Positions 17,983 to 26,910 of a DNA stretch of 64,000 nucleotides are shown here, piece after piece; the first letter of the stretch is position 1, and each line of letters begins with the position of its first letter. The notes beneath the pieces were generated by a model. The model did not search any database. It was not told the origin of the DNA and was given only the letters and a program-made list of their open reading frames with translations. The DNA lies in the NCBI RefSeq assembly GCF_023073915.1, contig NZ_JADPKK010000009.1:62001-126000 (forward strand), written 5' to 3'. This DNA comes from Bradyrhizobium sp. 149 (lineage in GTDB: Bacteria > Pseudomonadota > Alphaproteobacteria > Rhizobiales > Xanthobacteraceae). Position numbers and translations under genes: made by a program.

Positions 17983-19370
17983 GAACGCTTCTCCTCGCGC
18001 TTGGTGGTCGCGGTGTCCTTGATCAGATAGCCCGTTACCGAACGCTTCTTCTCGAGCCATTTCTGCGCGACGGTGCGGACCTGCTCGGCGGTGACCGCGC
18101 GGATGCGATCTGGCCAGCTCCGGATGTCCTCGACCGACAGGCCCGTGGTCAGCGCGCCGCCATACCAGCGCGCCAGAACTGCCTGGTTGTCCTGGGCGTA
18201 GATCGCCTCGGCGATGAGCTGGGTCTTGACCCGCTCGAGATCTTCGGCGCGGATCGGATTTTGCGCGATGTCGGCAATGACGCCGTCGACCACCTGCTCG
18301 ATCTCGGCGAAGCTGACGCCGGATTTGGGCGAAGCCGAGATCGCGAACTGGGTCGGGTCGAGCGAGATGCTCGAATAGCTGGCGCTGGCGGAGACTGCGA
18401 GCGGCTTGTCGACCACGAGCGCGCGGTAGAGATAGGAATTGCTGCCGCTGCCCATCAGCTGTGCCAGCACGTCGAGCGCCGCGCTTTCGCCGGCCGCAGC
18501 CGTGGTCGCCGAGGGCACCAGGTAATAGCGCCGCAAGCCGGGTTGCTCGACGCGCGGATCGGCCAGGGTCACGGTGCGCGGCGCCGCGGGCTCCGGCTCC
18601 TGCGGGCGGATGCGGCGCACCGGGATCGCGGGTTGGGCCGGGATCGAGCCGAAATTGCGCTCGACGAGCGGGCGGATGTCGGCGGCCTCGACGTCGCCGG
18701 CAATCACCAGGATCGCGTTGTTCGGCGCGTAGAAGCGGCGATAGAAGGCGAGCGCGTCCTCGCGATCGAGCTTCTCGATCTCCTGGTGCCAGCCGATCAC
18801 CGGCCGGCCGTAGGGATGATTGAGATAGAGCGCGGCCATGATCTGCTCGTTCAGCCGTGCGTCCGGATTGTTGGCGACGCGCATGTTGTACTCTTCGAGC
18901 ACGACGTCGCGCTCGGGCAGCACGTTTTCGTCCTTGAGGATCAGGCCGGTCATGCGGTCGGCCTCGAACTCCATCATGGACGGCAACTGCTCGCGCGGCA
19001 CGCGCTGATAGTAGTTGGTGTAGTCGACCGAGGTCGAGGCGTTCTCGTTACCGCCGACCCGGAGCACGGTCTGCGAGAATTCGCCGACCGGATGTTTCGA
19101 GGTGCCCTTGAACATCAGGTGCTCGAGGAAGTGCGCAAGCCCGGACTTGCCCGGCGTCTCGTCCGCCGAGCCGACCTTGTACCAGATCATTTCCGTGACC
19201 ACGGGCGTGCGGTGGTCCGGAATCACCACGACCTGCATGCCGTTAGCGAGCGTGAAACTGGCGGGCGGAGCCGAGGTCACCGTGGTCTGGGCGAGGGATG
19301 CGCCGGCCGTCAGGACGCTGGTCGAAAGCAGCGCGGCAAGGAGGCAGGCAACCGATCGGTAAGAGGGCAT
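17979..19370 (-). CDS. M16 family zinc peptidase (catalytic subunit)
   Basis: A 463-residue exported M16 peptidase. After the signal peptide (CLLAALLSTSVLTAGASLA), the inverted zinc motif HFLEH lies in SGLAHFLEHLMFKGTSKH, and the downstream Glu ligand is in the region NASTSVDYTNYYQRVPRE to MEFEADRM. It is the first gene of a two-gene operon with a zinc-less partner, the usual active/inactive M16 pair. It probably degrades peptides in the periplasm. Two adjacent ATGs (19373 and 19370) are possible; the second has better spacing to aagga. Confidence 0.93.
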   Translation of the reverse strand: MPSYRSVACLLAALLSTSVLTAGASLAQTTVTSAPPASFTLANGMQVVVIPDHRTPVVTEMIWYKVGSADETPGKSGLAHFLEHLMFKGTSKHPVGEFSQTVLRVGGNENASTSVDYTNYYQRVPREQLPSMMEFEADRMTGLILKDENVLPERDVVLEEYNMRVANNPDARLNEQIMAALYLNHPYGRPVIGWHQEIEKLDREDALAFYRRFYAPNNAILVIAGDVEAADIRPLVERNFGSIPAQPAIPVRRIRPQEPEPAAPRTVTLADPRVEQPGLRRYYLVPSATTAAAGESAALDVLAQLMGSGSNSYLYRALVVDKPLAVSASASYSSISLDPTQFAISASPKSGVSFAEIEQVVDGVIADIAQNPIRAEDLERVKTQLIAEAIYAQDNQAVLARWYGGALTTGLSVEDIRSWPDRIRAVTAEQVRTVAQKWLEKKRSVTGYLIKDTATTKREEKRS

Positions 19371-19575
19371 CATGATCCTTAGGGAAAGGCCGAGCCCGGA
19401 TGTCCGGCTCGGAGGCACAGCATGGTACACCGTGCGGCAAACGCTTCGCGTCACGAAGCAGAGAACTCAACTCGGGCGCAAGTTACTGATAAGCAATTTA
19501 AAGACCGCGTCCGGCGCGCACGAGCCGCCCGCACCGGGTCCACGTCTGTCAGGATATCGCAAGCGGACAGGAGCG

Positions 19576-20304
19576 CTATTGTTCCTTGTCCTTGCCGGAC
19601 ATGATGTCGAAATAGGTCCGCCGGGTCTTGTCCTCGCCGGCGCCATAGGCGTAGCTCGGCGACGGCGTCTGGTAGCCCGGCGGCGGCTCGACCAGTGACT
19701 GGCGCGGCGGCTCTGTCGTGAATTGCTTGTTTTCAGAGCTGCCGCTGCCCTTCATCATGCCCCACAGGCCGCCAGTGAAACCAAGCTGGGCGGGGCTGAG
19801 CGACGGGTTGCCGTTGGTGCCCGGCTGAATAGGATCATTGCTCGTGCGCTCGGGTGCGGCTGTCCTGCCGACCTCCATCTCGGCGGGCGACAACGCCCGG
19901 CCTGCCTGCCAGCTTTCCTGAGCCTTGTTGGCCTTCTTGCGCTGAGCGATGGCCTCCTTGCGACGCCTCTCGTCAGGGTCCTTCGGCCAGTTCGGTGCGT
20001 TCTTGGCTTCGATGCCCGCGGGTGGCGGCAGGTCGAGCTTGGGCGGCACCACCAGCGGCGACCGCTCGCGGTACTCGATACCCTTCTTCTCCATGCTCTT
20101 GGCGCCAATGCCGGACATCAGATTGTCGATGAGCTTCTCTTCGAAGGTCATGTCGTCGTCGTCCTCGCCGTCGTCACCGGCGCGGACGGCGCCAGCCGAC
20201 ATGACGAGACCGATGCCGAGCGCGACAGCGGACAATTTCAACGCCCGCCAGAACCCTTGCCGGGGGTCTGCAACCATCGAACCGCTGGTCTTCGAGCTGC
20301 GCAT
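19576..20304 (-). CDS. Exported hypothetical protein
   Basis: A 242-residue protein with an N-terminal hydrophobic segment (LSAVALGIGLVMSAGAVRA) that looks like a signal peptide, followed by an acidic DDGEDDDD run. The rest is Pro-, Lys- and Arg-rich with a charged helix (PDERRRKEAIAQRKKANKAQ), probably largely disordered. I do not recognise a domain. It lies between lspA and the M16 operon on the same strand. The 200 bp to the M16 gene hold nothing else I can support. Confidence 0.75.
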   Translation of the reverse strand: MRSSKTSGSMVADPRQGFWRALKLSAVALGIGLVMSAGAVRAGDDGEDDDDMTFEEKLIDNLMSGIGAKSMEKKGIEYRERSPLVVPPKLDLPPPAGIEAKNAPNWPKDPDERRRKEAIAQRKKANKAQESWQAGRALSPAEMEVGRTAAPERTSNDPIQPGTNGNPSLSPAQLGFTGGLWGMMKGSGSSENKQFTTEPPRQSLVEPPPGYQTPSPSYAYGAGEDKTRRTYFDIMSGKDKEQ

Positions 20305-20337
20305 CACTGTACCTGTTCCAAATTGTGGCAGTTTGCC

Positions 20338-20367
20338 GCTTTCGCGCGGCTTAACCCGCGCGAAAGC
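20338..20367. terminator. Perfect hairpin after lspA
   Basis: gctttcgcgcgg pairs with ccgcgcgaaagc (12 bp, 6-base loop) 34 bp beyond the lspA stop and upstream of the exported hypothetical gene. No T run follows on either strand, so it may be an mRNA-stabilising or attenuating hairpin rather than a classical terminator. Confidence 0.5.
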
Positions 20368-20400
20368 AAGGTTCCACCTGCCGGTCCGTATCGGCCGGGA

Positions 20401-20895
20401 TCAGGGCGCTTTTGCGGCGGGTACCCCCAGGAAGGAATCATACAACAGCGCCGCCACCCCAGCAACGATGGCCACGTCGGCGAGGTTGAACACGTACCAA
20501 TTATAGGTATTTCCGCCGATCTCGATGTGGAACAGGGCGAAATCGACCACCGCGCCATAGGCCAGGCGGTCGATGCCATTGCCGATGGCGCCGCCGATGA
20601 TCAGGCCGAGCGCGATGGTCGCCAGCAGGGTATGCGAGCGGGCCATCCAGATCGCCAGCGCGATCACCGCGAGGACCTTGACCGCCATCAGCGCCAGCTG
20701 CGCCGCCTGACCATCGTTCTGGAGCCAGCCGAAGCTGATGCCGATATTCCAAGCCAGCACCAGGTCGAAGAACGGCGTCACGCTCACCGCGCCGCGACGG
20801 GCGAGGTCGAACACGTTCAGCAGCCAGAGCTTTGAAGCCTGGTCGGCCACGAGCGTGACCAGGGTCGCGAGGATGCCGGCGCGGAGCGGGGTCAT
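20401..20895 (-). CDS. lspA: Lipoprotein signal peptidase (signal peptidase II)
   Basis: A 164-residue inner-membrane aspartyl peptidase that removes the signal peptide of prolipoproteins after lipid attachment by Lgt (gene at 55.9 kb). Four hydrophobic segments are visible. The two catalytic aspartates lie in GAIGNGIDRLAYG and FNLADVAIV. Its ATG at 20895 is 10 bp after the ileS stop; the ileS-lspA pair is a common arrangement. Confidence 0.95.
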   Translation of the reverse strand: MTPLRAGILATLVTLVADQASKLWLLNVFDLARRGAVSVTPFFDLVLAWNIGISFGWLQNDGQAAQLALMAVKVLAVIALAIWMARSHTLLATIALGLIIGGAIGNGIDRLAYGAVVDFALFHIEIGGNTYNWYVFNLADVAIVAGVAALLYDSFLGVPAAKAP

Positions 20896-20905
20896 GGCGC
20901 GGGGA

Positions 20906-23900
20906 TCAGACCCCCACCCCCAGCGCCTTCCATTCGCGCAACGCCCTGGCGTCGCGCGGGGTGACGTCGGGGTATTCGGGGTCTTCACCCACCGTCGGCG
21001 AAATCTTCCAGGAACGGGCGCATTTGGTGCCGACCGCTTTCTCCACCACGACCGCGACGCCTGGAACGGCATCGAGACGGAATGCGGAAGCCGGCGCCTC
21101 GCCCTCGCGCACCTCGTAGTTCGAGGTGATGCAGATTTCGGCAAGGTCGGTGTCGAACAGCGTCGCAAGCATGTCGCGGTCCGCGACATAGATGACCGGT
21201 GATGCCTCCAGCGACGAGCCGATGTTCTTGGCGGCGCGTTCGAGCTCCAGCGCGCCGGTGACGACGCGGCGGACGTTGCGGATCGCTTCCCACTTCGCGG
21301 CGAGCTTGTCGTCGCGCAAGCTTTCGAGGTTCTCCGGGAACAGCGTCAGATGCACCGAGGGCTCTGCGTGGGGCCTGTACATCCGCCAGGCTTCTTCCGC
21401 GGTGAAGCTGAGGATTGGTGCCAGCCATTTCAGGATCGCGTTGCACAGCAGGTCGATCGTGGTCAGCGCCGCCTTGCGCGTCAGCGAGGACGGCGGATCG
21501 CAATAGAGCGTGTCCTTGCGGATGTCGAAATAGAACGCCGAGAGCTCGCTGTTCAGGAAGGCGGACAGGGTCGCGACCACGGTCTTGTAGTCGAACTCCT
21601 GATAGGCCTTGCGGACGACGGCAGCACGGACCGCGAGCTCGTGCAGCATCAGCCGTTCGAGCTCCGGCATCTCGGCGGCCGCGACCGCGTCGGCCGGTTG
21701 GTAATGATGCAGCGTGCCGAGCATCCAGCGCACGGTGTTGCGCAGCTTGCGATAGGTCTCGATGGTGTTCTTCAGGATTTCCGGGCCGATGCGCTGGTCG
21801 TCGGCGTAGTCGGTGGCGCAGACCCACAGGCGCAGGATATCCGCGCCGGAATCCTTGATCACCTTCTGCGGCTCGACGGTGTTGCCGATCGACTTCGACA
21901 TCTTGCGGCCGTTCTCGTCGAGCGTGAAGCCGTGGGTGAGCACGACGTCGTAGGGCGCGCGGCCGCGCGTGCCGGCGCTCTCCAGCAGCGAGGAATGAAA
22001 CCAGCCGCGATGCTGGTCGCTGCCTTCCAGATACATCACGGTGTCGCTGCCGCCGTCGACCTTGCGAACGATATTGCCGAGCTGCGGGAAGTTCTGGCGA
22101 TCCTCGAGCACGAAGGCGTGCGTGGAGCCGGAATCGAACCAGACGTCGCAGATGTCGTCGATCTTCTTCCAGTCCTCGCCGGCGCGGGATCCGAGGAAGC
22201 GCTCGCGGGCGCCTTGCATGTACCAGGCGTCGGCGCCTTCCTCCATGAAGGCCTCGGCAATGCGCTGGTTGACGACCTCATCCTGCAGGATCTCGGCCGA
22301 GCCGTCGCTCTTCTCGCGCACGAACACGGCGATCGGCACGCCCCAGGCGCGCTGGCGCGAGATCACCCAGTCCGGACGATTGGCGATCATGCCGTTGATG
22401 CGGTTCTCGCCCGACGGCGGCACCCATTGCGTCACCGAGATCGCATGCAGCGCGCGGGCGCGCAGCGTGTCGCCCTTCGTCGCGTGGCCATCCTCGCGGA
22501 TGTCCTTGTCCATCGCGATGAACCATTGCGGCGTGTTGCGGAAGATCACCGGCTTCTTGGAACGCCAGGAATGCGGATATTGGTGCTTGAGGCGACCGCG
22601 CGCCAGGAGTTTGCCGGCCTCGATCAGCGCCTTGATCACGGCCTCATTGGCATCGCCCTTCTCGCCCTTGTCGGTGAGCACGCGCTTGCCGGTGAAGCCG
22701 GGGGCGTGGTCGGTGAAGGCGCCATTTTCGTCTACGGTGTAGGGGATGGTGGTGTTGATGCCGCGCGCTTCCAGTTCGCGCGCATTGGTCATCCAGACGT
22801 CGAAGTCTTCGCGACCGTGACCGGGCGCGGTGTGCACGAAGCCGGTGCCGGTGTCGTCGGTGACGTGATCGCCGGGCAAGAGAGGTACATCGAAATCGTA
22901 CCCTCTGCCACGCAATGGGTGCGCGCAAACCAACTCGCCCAGTGTGGCACTATCAATTTTGTACGAGTCAAAAAGGTTCGATCCAGCTCGCAAGGCTACC
23001 TGAAACGGCAGAGAGAGATTGGACGCTACCAAGAGCGCGGTTGGGCCGAACTTTTCGACATATGCTTTTCTGGCCGCGTTAATCTCCCCCCTCGCAGTTT
23101 CATACTGCTCGGGGCTAACGCCGATGTCTTTTGCCGCAGCCTCGATATCCGATGGCTGATCCAACTGCCGGCCGGGAACCAGAAGCGAATAACTGAGCTT
23201 GTCTGAATAAGCGATCGCTCGGTTGCCAGGGAGGGTCCATGGGGTAGTCGTCCAGATTACAACCGCGGCATCACGCCACGCGTGGGAGAGTATTGCAGCC
23301 TCTTCTGGCGTCGCACCAATTCCGGGAACGGGGAATTTGCTCTTTGTTCCGAGGACCGGGAATTTCACCCACACCGTATCCGACGTGTAGTCCTCGTATT
23401 CGACCTCGGCTTCGGCAAGCGCGGTCTTCTCGACCACGCTCCACATCACCGGCTTGGAGCCGCGATACAGCGTGCCGTTGGCCGCGAATTTCATCAGTTC
23501 GCGGGCGATCTGCGCTTCGGCGGGATAGCTCATCGTCTGATAAGGATGATCCCAATCGCCGATGATGCCGAGCCGCTTGAACTCCTCGCGCTGGACGTTG
23601 ATCCAGTGTGTGGCATAGGCGCGGCATTCCTTGCGGAACGCCACCATCGCAGTGGAGTCGCGGAAATCGGGCTTCTGCTTGCCCTTGGAGCGGTAGTTCT
23701 CCTCCTCGATCTTCCATTCGATCGGCAGGCCGTGGCAGTCCCAGCCCGGCACGTAGTTGGAATCGAAGCCGAGCATCTGCTGGCTCTTGGTCACGACGTC
23801 CTTGAGGATCTTGTTCAGCGCGTGCCCGATATGGATGTTGCCATTGGCGTAGGGCGGGCCGTCATGCAGCACGAATTTGGCGCGGCCCTGGGCTTCCTGG

Positions 23901-24052
23901 CGCAGCCTGTCGTACAGGCCGATGTCGTTCCAGTATTTCAGCAACTCCGGCTCGCGCTGCGGCAGGCCGGCGCGCATCGGGAATTCGGTCTGCGGCAGAT
24001 AAAGCGTCTTGGAATAGTCTTTGGCGTCTGACTTCTGTGGCTTTTCGGACAT
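20906..24052 (-). CDS. ileS: Isoleucine-tRNA ligase
   Basis: Class I synthetase charging tRNA-Ile. The HIGH motif ([10 protein letters not shown]) is near residue 74, WTTTPWT and the [13 protein letters not shown] editing-domain motifs are in the CP1 insertion, and KMSKSIGN is in the C-terminal half; an anticodon-binding domain follows. The ATG at 24052 begins the conserved MSEKPQKSD; a start 69 bases upstream is less likely. The stretch 22875-23362, within the CP1 region, has codon use very different from the flanks (see separate entry). Co-transcribed with lspA. Confidence 0.95.
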   Translation of the reverse strand: MSEKPQKSDAKDYSKTLYLPQTEFPMRAGLPQREPELLKYWNDIGLYDRLRQEAQGRAKFVLHDGPPYANGNIHIGHALNKILKDVVTKSQQMLGFDSNYVPGWDCHGLPIEWKIEEENYRSKGKQKPDFRDSTAMVAFRKECRAYATHWINVQREEFKRLGIIGDWDHPYQTMSYPAEAQIARELMKFAANGTLYRGSKPVMWSVVEKTALAEAEVEYEDYTSDTVWVKFPVLGTKSKFPVPGIGATPEEAAILSHAWRDAAVVIWTTTPWTLPGNRAIAYSDKLSYSLLVPGRQLDQPSDIEAAAKDIGVSPEQYETARGEINAARKAYVEKFGPTALLVASNLSLPFQVALRAGSNLFDSYKIDSATLGELVCAHPLRGRGYDFDVPLLPGDHVTDDTGTGFVHTAPGHGREDFDVWMTNARELEARGINTTIPYTVDENGAFTDHAPGFTGKRVLTDKGEKGDANEAVIKALIEAGKLLARGRLKHQYPHSWRSKKPVIFRNTPQWFIAMDKDIREDGHATKGDTLRARALHAISVTQWVPPSGENRINGMIANRPDWVISRQRAWGVPIAVFVREKSDGSAEILQDEVVNQRIAEAFMEEGADAWYMQGARERFLGSRAGEDWKKIDDICDVWFDSGSTHAFVLEDRQNFPQLGNIVRKVDGGSDTVMYLEGSDQHRGWFHSSLLESAGTRGRAPYDVVLTHGFTLDENGRKMSKSIGNTVEPQKVIKDSGADILRLWVCATDYADDQRIGPEILKNTIETYRKLRNTVRWMLGTLHHYQPADAVAAAEMPELERLMLHELAVRAAVVRKAYQEFDYKTVVATLSAFLNSELSAFYFDIRKDTLYCDPPSSLTRKAALTTIDLLCNAILKWLAPILSFTAEEAWRMYRPHAEPSVHLTLFPENLESLRDDKLAAKWEAIRNVRRVVTGALELERAAKNIGSSLEASPVIYVADRDMLATLFDTDLAEICITSNYEVREGEAPASAFRLDAVPGVAVVVEKAVGTKCARSWKISPTVGEDPEYPDVTPRDARALREWKALGVGV
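22875..23362 (-). other. Codon-usage-deviant block inside ileS (CP1/editing region)
   Basis: Sixty codons read from the upstream part of this block have GC at the third position in 34 of 60, while about 60 codons directly downstream (from VTDDTGTG) have about 51 of 60. Rare-looking codons (ATA, GTA, CGA, CCA, TCA, GCA) occur only here. The reading frame stays open and [16 protein letters not shown] is preserved. Boundaries are approximate. It looks like an in-frame replacement from a donor with different base composition. Confidence 0.7.
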
Positions 24053-24254
24053 GAGGCTGACTGGCTCGGAAGGGCGCGGGAACGGCTGGCGATGCGGAAT
24101 CGCGGGGTGAAACGACGACATCCCGGTCTTGCGCCGAGCCGAAGGCTCAGGCGGAAGCCGGGCCGCTAATCCCTATGATGCGCCGCGCAAACATGGGCTC
24201 TCCATAGCAGGGGGGCGGGGGAAGCGCAAAGGTTCGGCGGGCCGGTTTTGGACC

Positions 24255-25226
24255 TCAGTCGATCATCCCAAGCCTCGGAAACGCGTCCGGGGCGGCGGCG
24301 AGCATGGCGCGCGCGCGGGCGGAATCGTCGTCCATCTGGCGGATCAGGGCATCCAGGCCGTCGAATTTCAGCTCCTCGCGGATGAAGCCGACAAAGGCGC
24401 AGTCGAGCGTCTGTCCGTAAAGGTCGCCCTTGAAGTCGAACAGGAAGATTTCCAGCAGCGGGGTGCCATTGTCGAAGGTCGGGCGGCGGCCGAAGCTTGC
24501 CACGCCGTCCAGCCGCTCCGCGCCGCGGCCGACCCGCACCGCATAGATGCCGTGCTTGAGGCCGCAATTGGCATCTAAGCGGATGTTGGCGGTGGGATAG
24601 CCGAGGTCGCGGCCGCGCTTCTCGCCGTGAATGACCTCGCCGGTGATGAACCAGGGCGCGCCCAGCATGGTGGTGGCATCGTCGATGAGGCCTTCGGCGA
24701 GCGCGATCCGGATCGCGCTGGAAGAGACGGGCCGCTCGTCGATATCGACATGCGGCTGCACGTCGACCTCGATGCCGAGCCGGGGCGCTTCGTTGACGAG
24801 CAGGCTCGGCGAGCCGACGCGACCCTTGCCGAAGTGGAAGTCGTAGCCGACCGCGATGCCGCTGACGCCGAGGCGTCCGATCAGCTCATGGTGAATGAAG
24901 TCTTGCGCGCTGGTCCCGGCCCGGGACTTGTCGAAGGTCATGACCACGGCGCCGGCAAGACCGGTGCCGGCCAGAAGCCGCAGCTTGGCCCGCTCGTCCG
25001 TCAGGCGGAATTGGGGGGTGTTGGGGCTGAAAAAACGGCGCGGATGCGGCTCGAAAGTCAACGCCAGCGCGGGGCGGCCATGCGTCCGGCCCATTTCCAG
25101 GGCGGCTGCGATCACGGCGCGATGGCCGAGATGAACGCCGTCGAAATTGCCCATGGCGACCACGGCACCCCTTGCAATGACGGAGTCCGGCGTGGTGTCG
25201 CGGATAATGGTAAAATGCGGGGCCAT
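24255..25226 (-). CDS. ribF: Bifunctional riboflavin kinase / FAD synthetase
   Basis: Converts riboflavin to FMN and then FAD. The N-terminal nucleotidyltransferase domain has GNFDGVHLGHRAV (HxGH class). The C-terminal kinase domain has HGEKRGRDLGYPTANI and the GVASFGRRPTFDNG segment. 323 residues, usual length. It makes the FMN that would be sensed by the riboswitch at 48.95 kb. Upstream of ileS on the same strand, but a 200-bp gap separates them. Confidence 0.96.
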   Translation of the reverse strand: MAPHFTIIRDTTPDSVIARGAVVAMGNFDGVHLGHRAVIAAALEMGRTHGRPALALTFEPHPRRFFSPNTPQFRLTDERAKLRLLAGTGLAGAVVMTFDKSRAGTSAQDFIHHELIGRLGVSGIAVGYDFHFGKGRVGSPSLLVNEAPRLGIEVDVQPHVDIDERPVSSSAIRIALAEGLIDDATTMLGAPWFITGEVIHGEKRGRDLGYPTANIRLDANCGLKHGIYAVRVGRGAERLDGVASFGRRPTFDNGTPLLEIFLFDFKGDLYGQTLDCAFVGFIREELKFDGLDALIRQMDDDSARARAMLAAAPDAFPRLGMID

Positions 25227-25454
25227 CAGGGGAATTCTCGAGCCGGCGGGACCGGCCGGGACCGTGGCGCGACGGGCCGGATGAAGTCAAGCGGGAGGGG
25301 CGGCCGCATCGAATGCGATTTCGGTCCACCGGGGGCGTCCCCAGTTAACGGGCTGTTTAACGCCTTGGTGCTAGTCCTTCATCGTGGAACCGCCGGGCTT
25401 CGGCCTGGCAGGTCCGATCGTAATATTTCCTGGGTTTGCGTTGGGGGAGTCGAG

Positions 25455-25850
25455 ATGGCGGTTGATTTGTCGATGTCGGTTCTAGTGGTGGATGACTACA
25501 GCACCATGATCCGTATCATCAGGAACCTCCTGAAGCAGCTTGGCTTCGAGAATATCGATGATGCCAGCGACGGTTCGGCAGCGCTGAACAAGATGCGCGG
25601 CAAGAAGTACGGTCTCGTGATTTCCGACTGGAACATGGAGCCGATGACGGGTTACGACCTGCTGCGCGAAGTGCGGGCGGATCCGAACCTCGCCACCACG
25701 CCCTTCATCATGATCACGGCCGAATCGAAGACCGAGAACGTGATCGCGGCCAAGAAGGCCGGTGTGAACAACTACATCGTCAAGCCGTTCAACGCTGCGA
25801 CGCTGAAGACCAAGATCGAGGCGGTCTTCCCGGACATGGCGAGCGCGTAA
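25455..25850 (+). CDS. Stand-alone CheY-like receiver protein
   Basis: A 131-residue single-domain response regulator. Acidic pocket Asp13-Asp14, phosphoacceptor Asp58 (VISDWN), Thr88 (MITAES) and Lys110 (VKPFN) are all in CheY positions. There is no output domain. The WNMEPMTGYDLL loop is that of the CheY proteins found in alphaproteobacterial chemotaxis. No che genes are nearby, so its partner kinase is unknown. The ATG follows ggggga at normal spacing. Confidence 0.92.
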   Translation: MAVDLSMSVLVVDDYSTMIRIIRNLLKQLGFENIDDASDGSAALNKMRGKKYGLVISDWNMEPMTGYDLLREVRADPNLATTPFIMITAESKTENVIAAKKAGVNNYIVKPFNAATLKTKIEAVFPDMASA

Positions 25851-25886
25851 GGCGCGATTGGCCGCTAATAAATCCATCAATGGGAT

Positions 25887-25988
25887 CGTCATGCCCGGGC
25901 TTGTCCCGGGCATCCACGTTCTTGGCTTGGGAAGCTCTTGGCCTACGAAAGAGAGACGTGGATGGCCGGGTCAAGCCCGGCCATGACG
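25887..25988. repeat. Palindromic intergenic repeat ('catgcccgggcttg' type)
   Basis: The left arm 25887-25919 (cgtcatgcccgggcttgtcc onwards) is complemented, imperfectly, by the right arm 25956-25988 ending in aagcccggccatgacg. Each arm is itself a small hairpin. It separates the convergent receiver and HAD genes. A single arm of the same family occurs at 46066-46091 after hisS. Confidence 0.75.
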
Positions 25989-26040
25989 ACGTCTATCGCT
26001 GAGCAATTCGTCCAAGCACGCGTCGCTTCAAGCGCCACCA

Positions 26041-26895
26041 TCACCACTTCAGTTCGCGCATCAGCGCCTTGGGCGGATGGCCGAACAATTCCAGCACGGA
26101 AGCCGGGTCGAGCTGGTCGAGACCCTCGAACTCCTCGGCATGGATGCCACGGGTCACGAACAGGCAATCGATCCCGAATTCGCGTGCGCCGGTGAGGTCG
26201 GTACGGACGGAATCGCCGATCGCGAGCACCTTTTTGCGGTCGATCTGGTGGCCTTGGCGTTCGCCGGCGAGTGCCATCGCGCGCTCGTAGATCGGCCGGT
26301 GCGGCTTGCCGTAGAAGATCACCTCGCCGCCGAGCTCGCGATAGAGTTCCGCGATCGCGCCGGCGCAATAGATCAGCCGGTCGCCCTTTTCCACCACGAT
26401 GTCGGGGTTGGCGCAGACCAGCGCCAGCTTGCGCTCGCGCGCCTTCAGCATCATGCCGCGATAATCTTCGGCCGTCTCGGTCTCGTCGTCATAGAGGCCG
26501 GTGCAGACGATGTAGTCGGCCTCTTCCAGCGGTGCGAGCACCGCGTCGAGGCCGCGATAGATCGAGTTGTCGCGCTCAGGCCCGAGCCAGAACATTTTGC
26601 GGCCGGGATGGTCGGCGATATACAGCCGCGTCAGGTCGCCCGAGGAGACAATCGCGTCATAGGTCTCATCGGCGACGCCGAGCTTGCGCAATTGCCGCTG
26701 CACGGAATCGGCCGGGCGCGGCGCGTTGGTGATCAGGATCACCGTACCGCCGCGGCTGCGATAGGTGTGCAGCGCCTCGCAGGCTTCGGGGAAGGATTCG
26801 AGGCCGTTATGGACCACGCCCCAGATGTCGCTGAGCACGACGTCCACGCCGCCCACGAGCTCGCGCAGGCTTTCGGCGAAATGCAGCGTGGTCAT
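26041..26895 (-). CDS. HAD-IIA family hydrolase (TIGR01459-type)
   Basis: A 284-residue HAD phosphatase of the NagD-like IIA class. Motif I is VVLSDIWGVVHNG (nucleophile Asp, with Trp-Gly replacing the usual Asp-Gly), motif II ILITNAPRP, and motif IV AIGDSVRTDLTGA. The cap sits between motifs II and III, as in class IIA. This subfamily is common in Rhizobiales; the substrate is not established. The EAL gene ends 15 bp upstream of its start region, on the same strand. Confidence 0.9.
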   Translation of the reverse strand: MTTLHFAESLRELVGGVDVVLSDIWGVVHNGLESFPEACEALHTYRSRGGTVILITNAPRPADSVQRQLRKLGVADETYDAIVSSGDLTRLYIADHPGRKMFWLGPERDNSIYRGLDAVLAPLEEADYIVCTGLYDDETETAEDYRGMMLKARERKLALVCANPDIVVEKGDRLIYCAGAIAELYRELGGEVIFYGKPHRPIYERAMALAGERQGHQIDRKKVLAIGDSVRTDLTGAREFGIDCLFVTRGIHAEEFEGLDQLDPASVLELFGHPPKALMRELKW

Positions 26896-26910
26896 GATGC
26901 GTGCGGCCGA

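Noticed and set aside
17904..19382. Long reading frame opposite the M16 peptidase gene
   Set aside because: Antisense shadow; the minus-strand gene has signal peptide and HFLEH zinc motif.
22875..23362. Frameshift or sequencing error inside ileS
   Set aside because: The frame is open throughout and conserved motifs continue on both sides; only codon use changes.
25887..25988. CRISPR-like repeat
   Set aside because: It is a single inverted repeat, without regularly spaced direct repeats or spacers.
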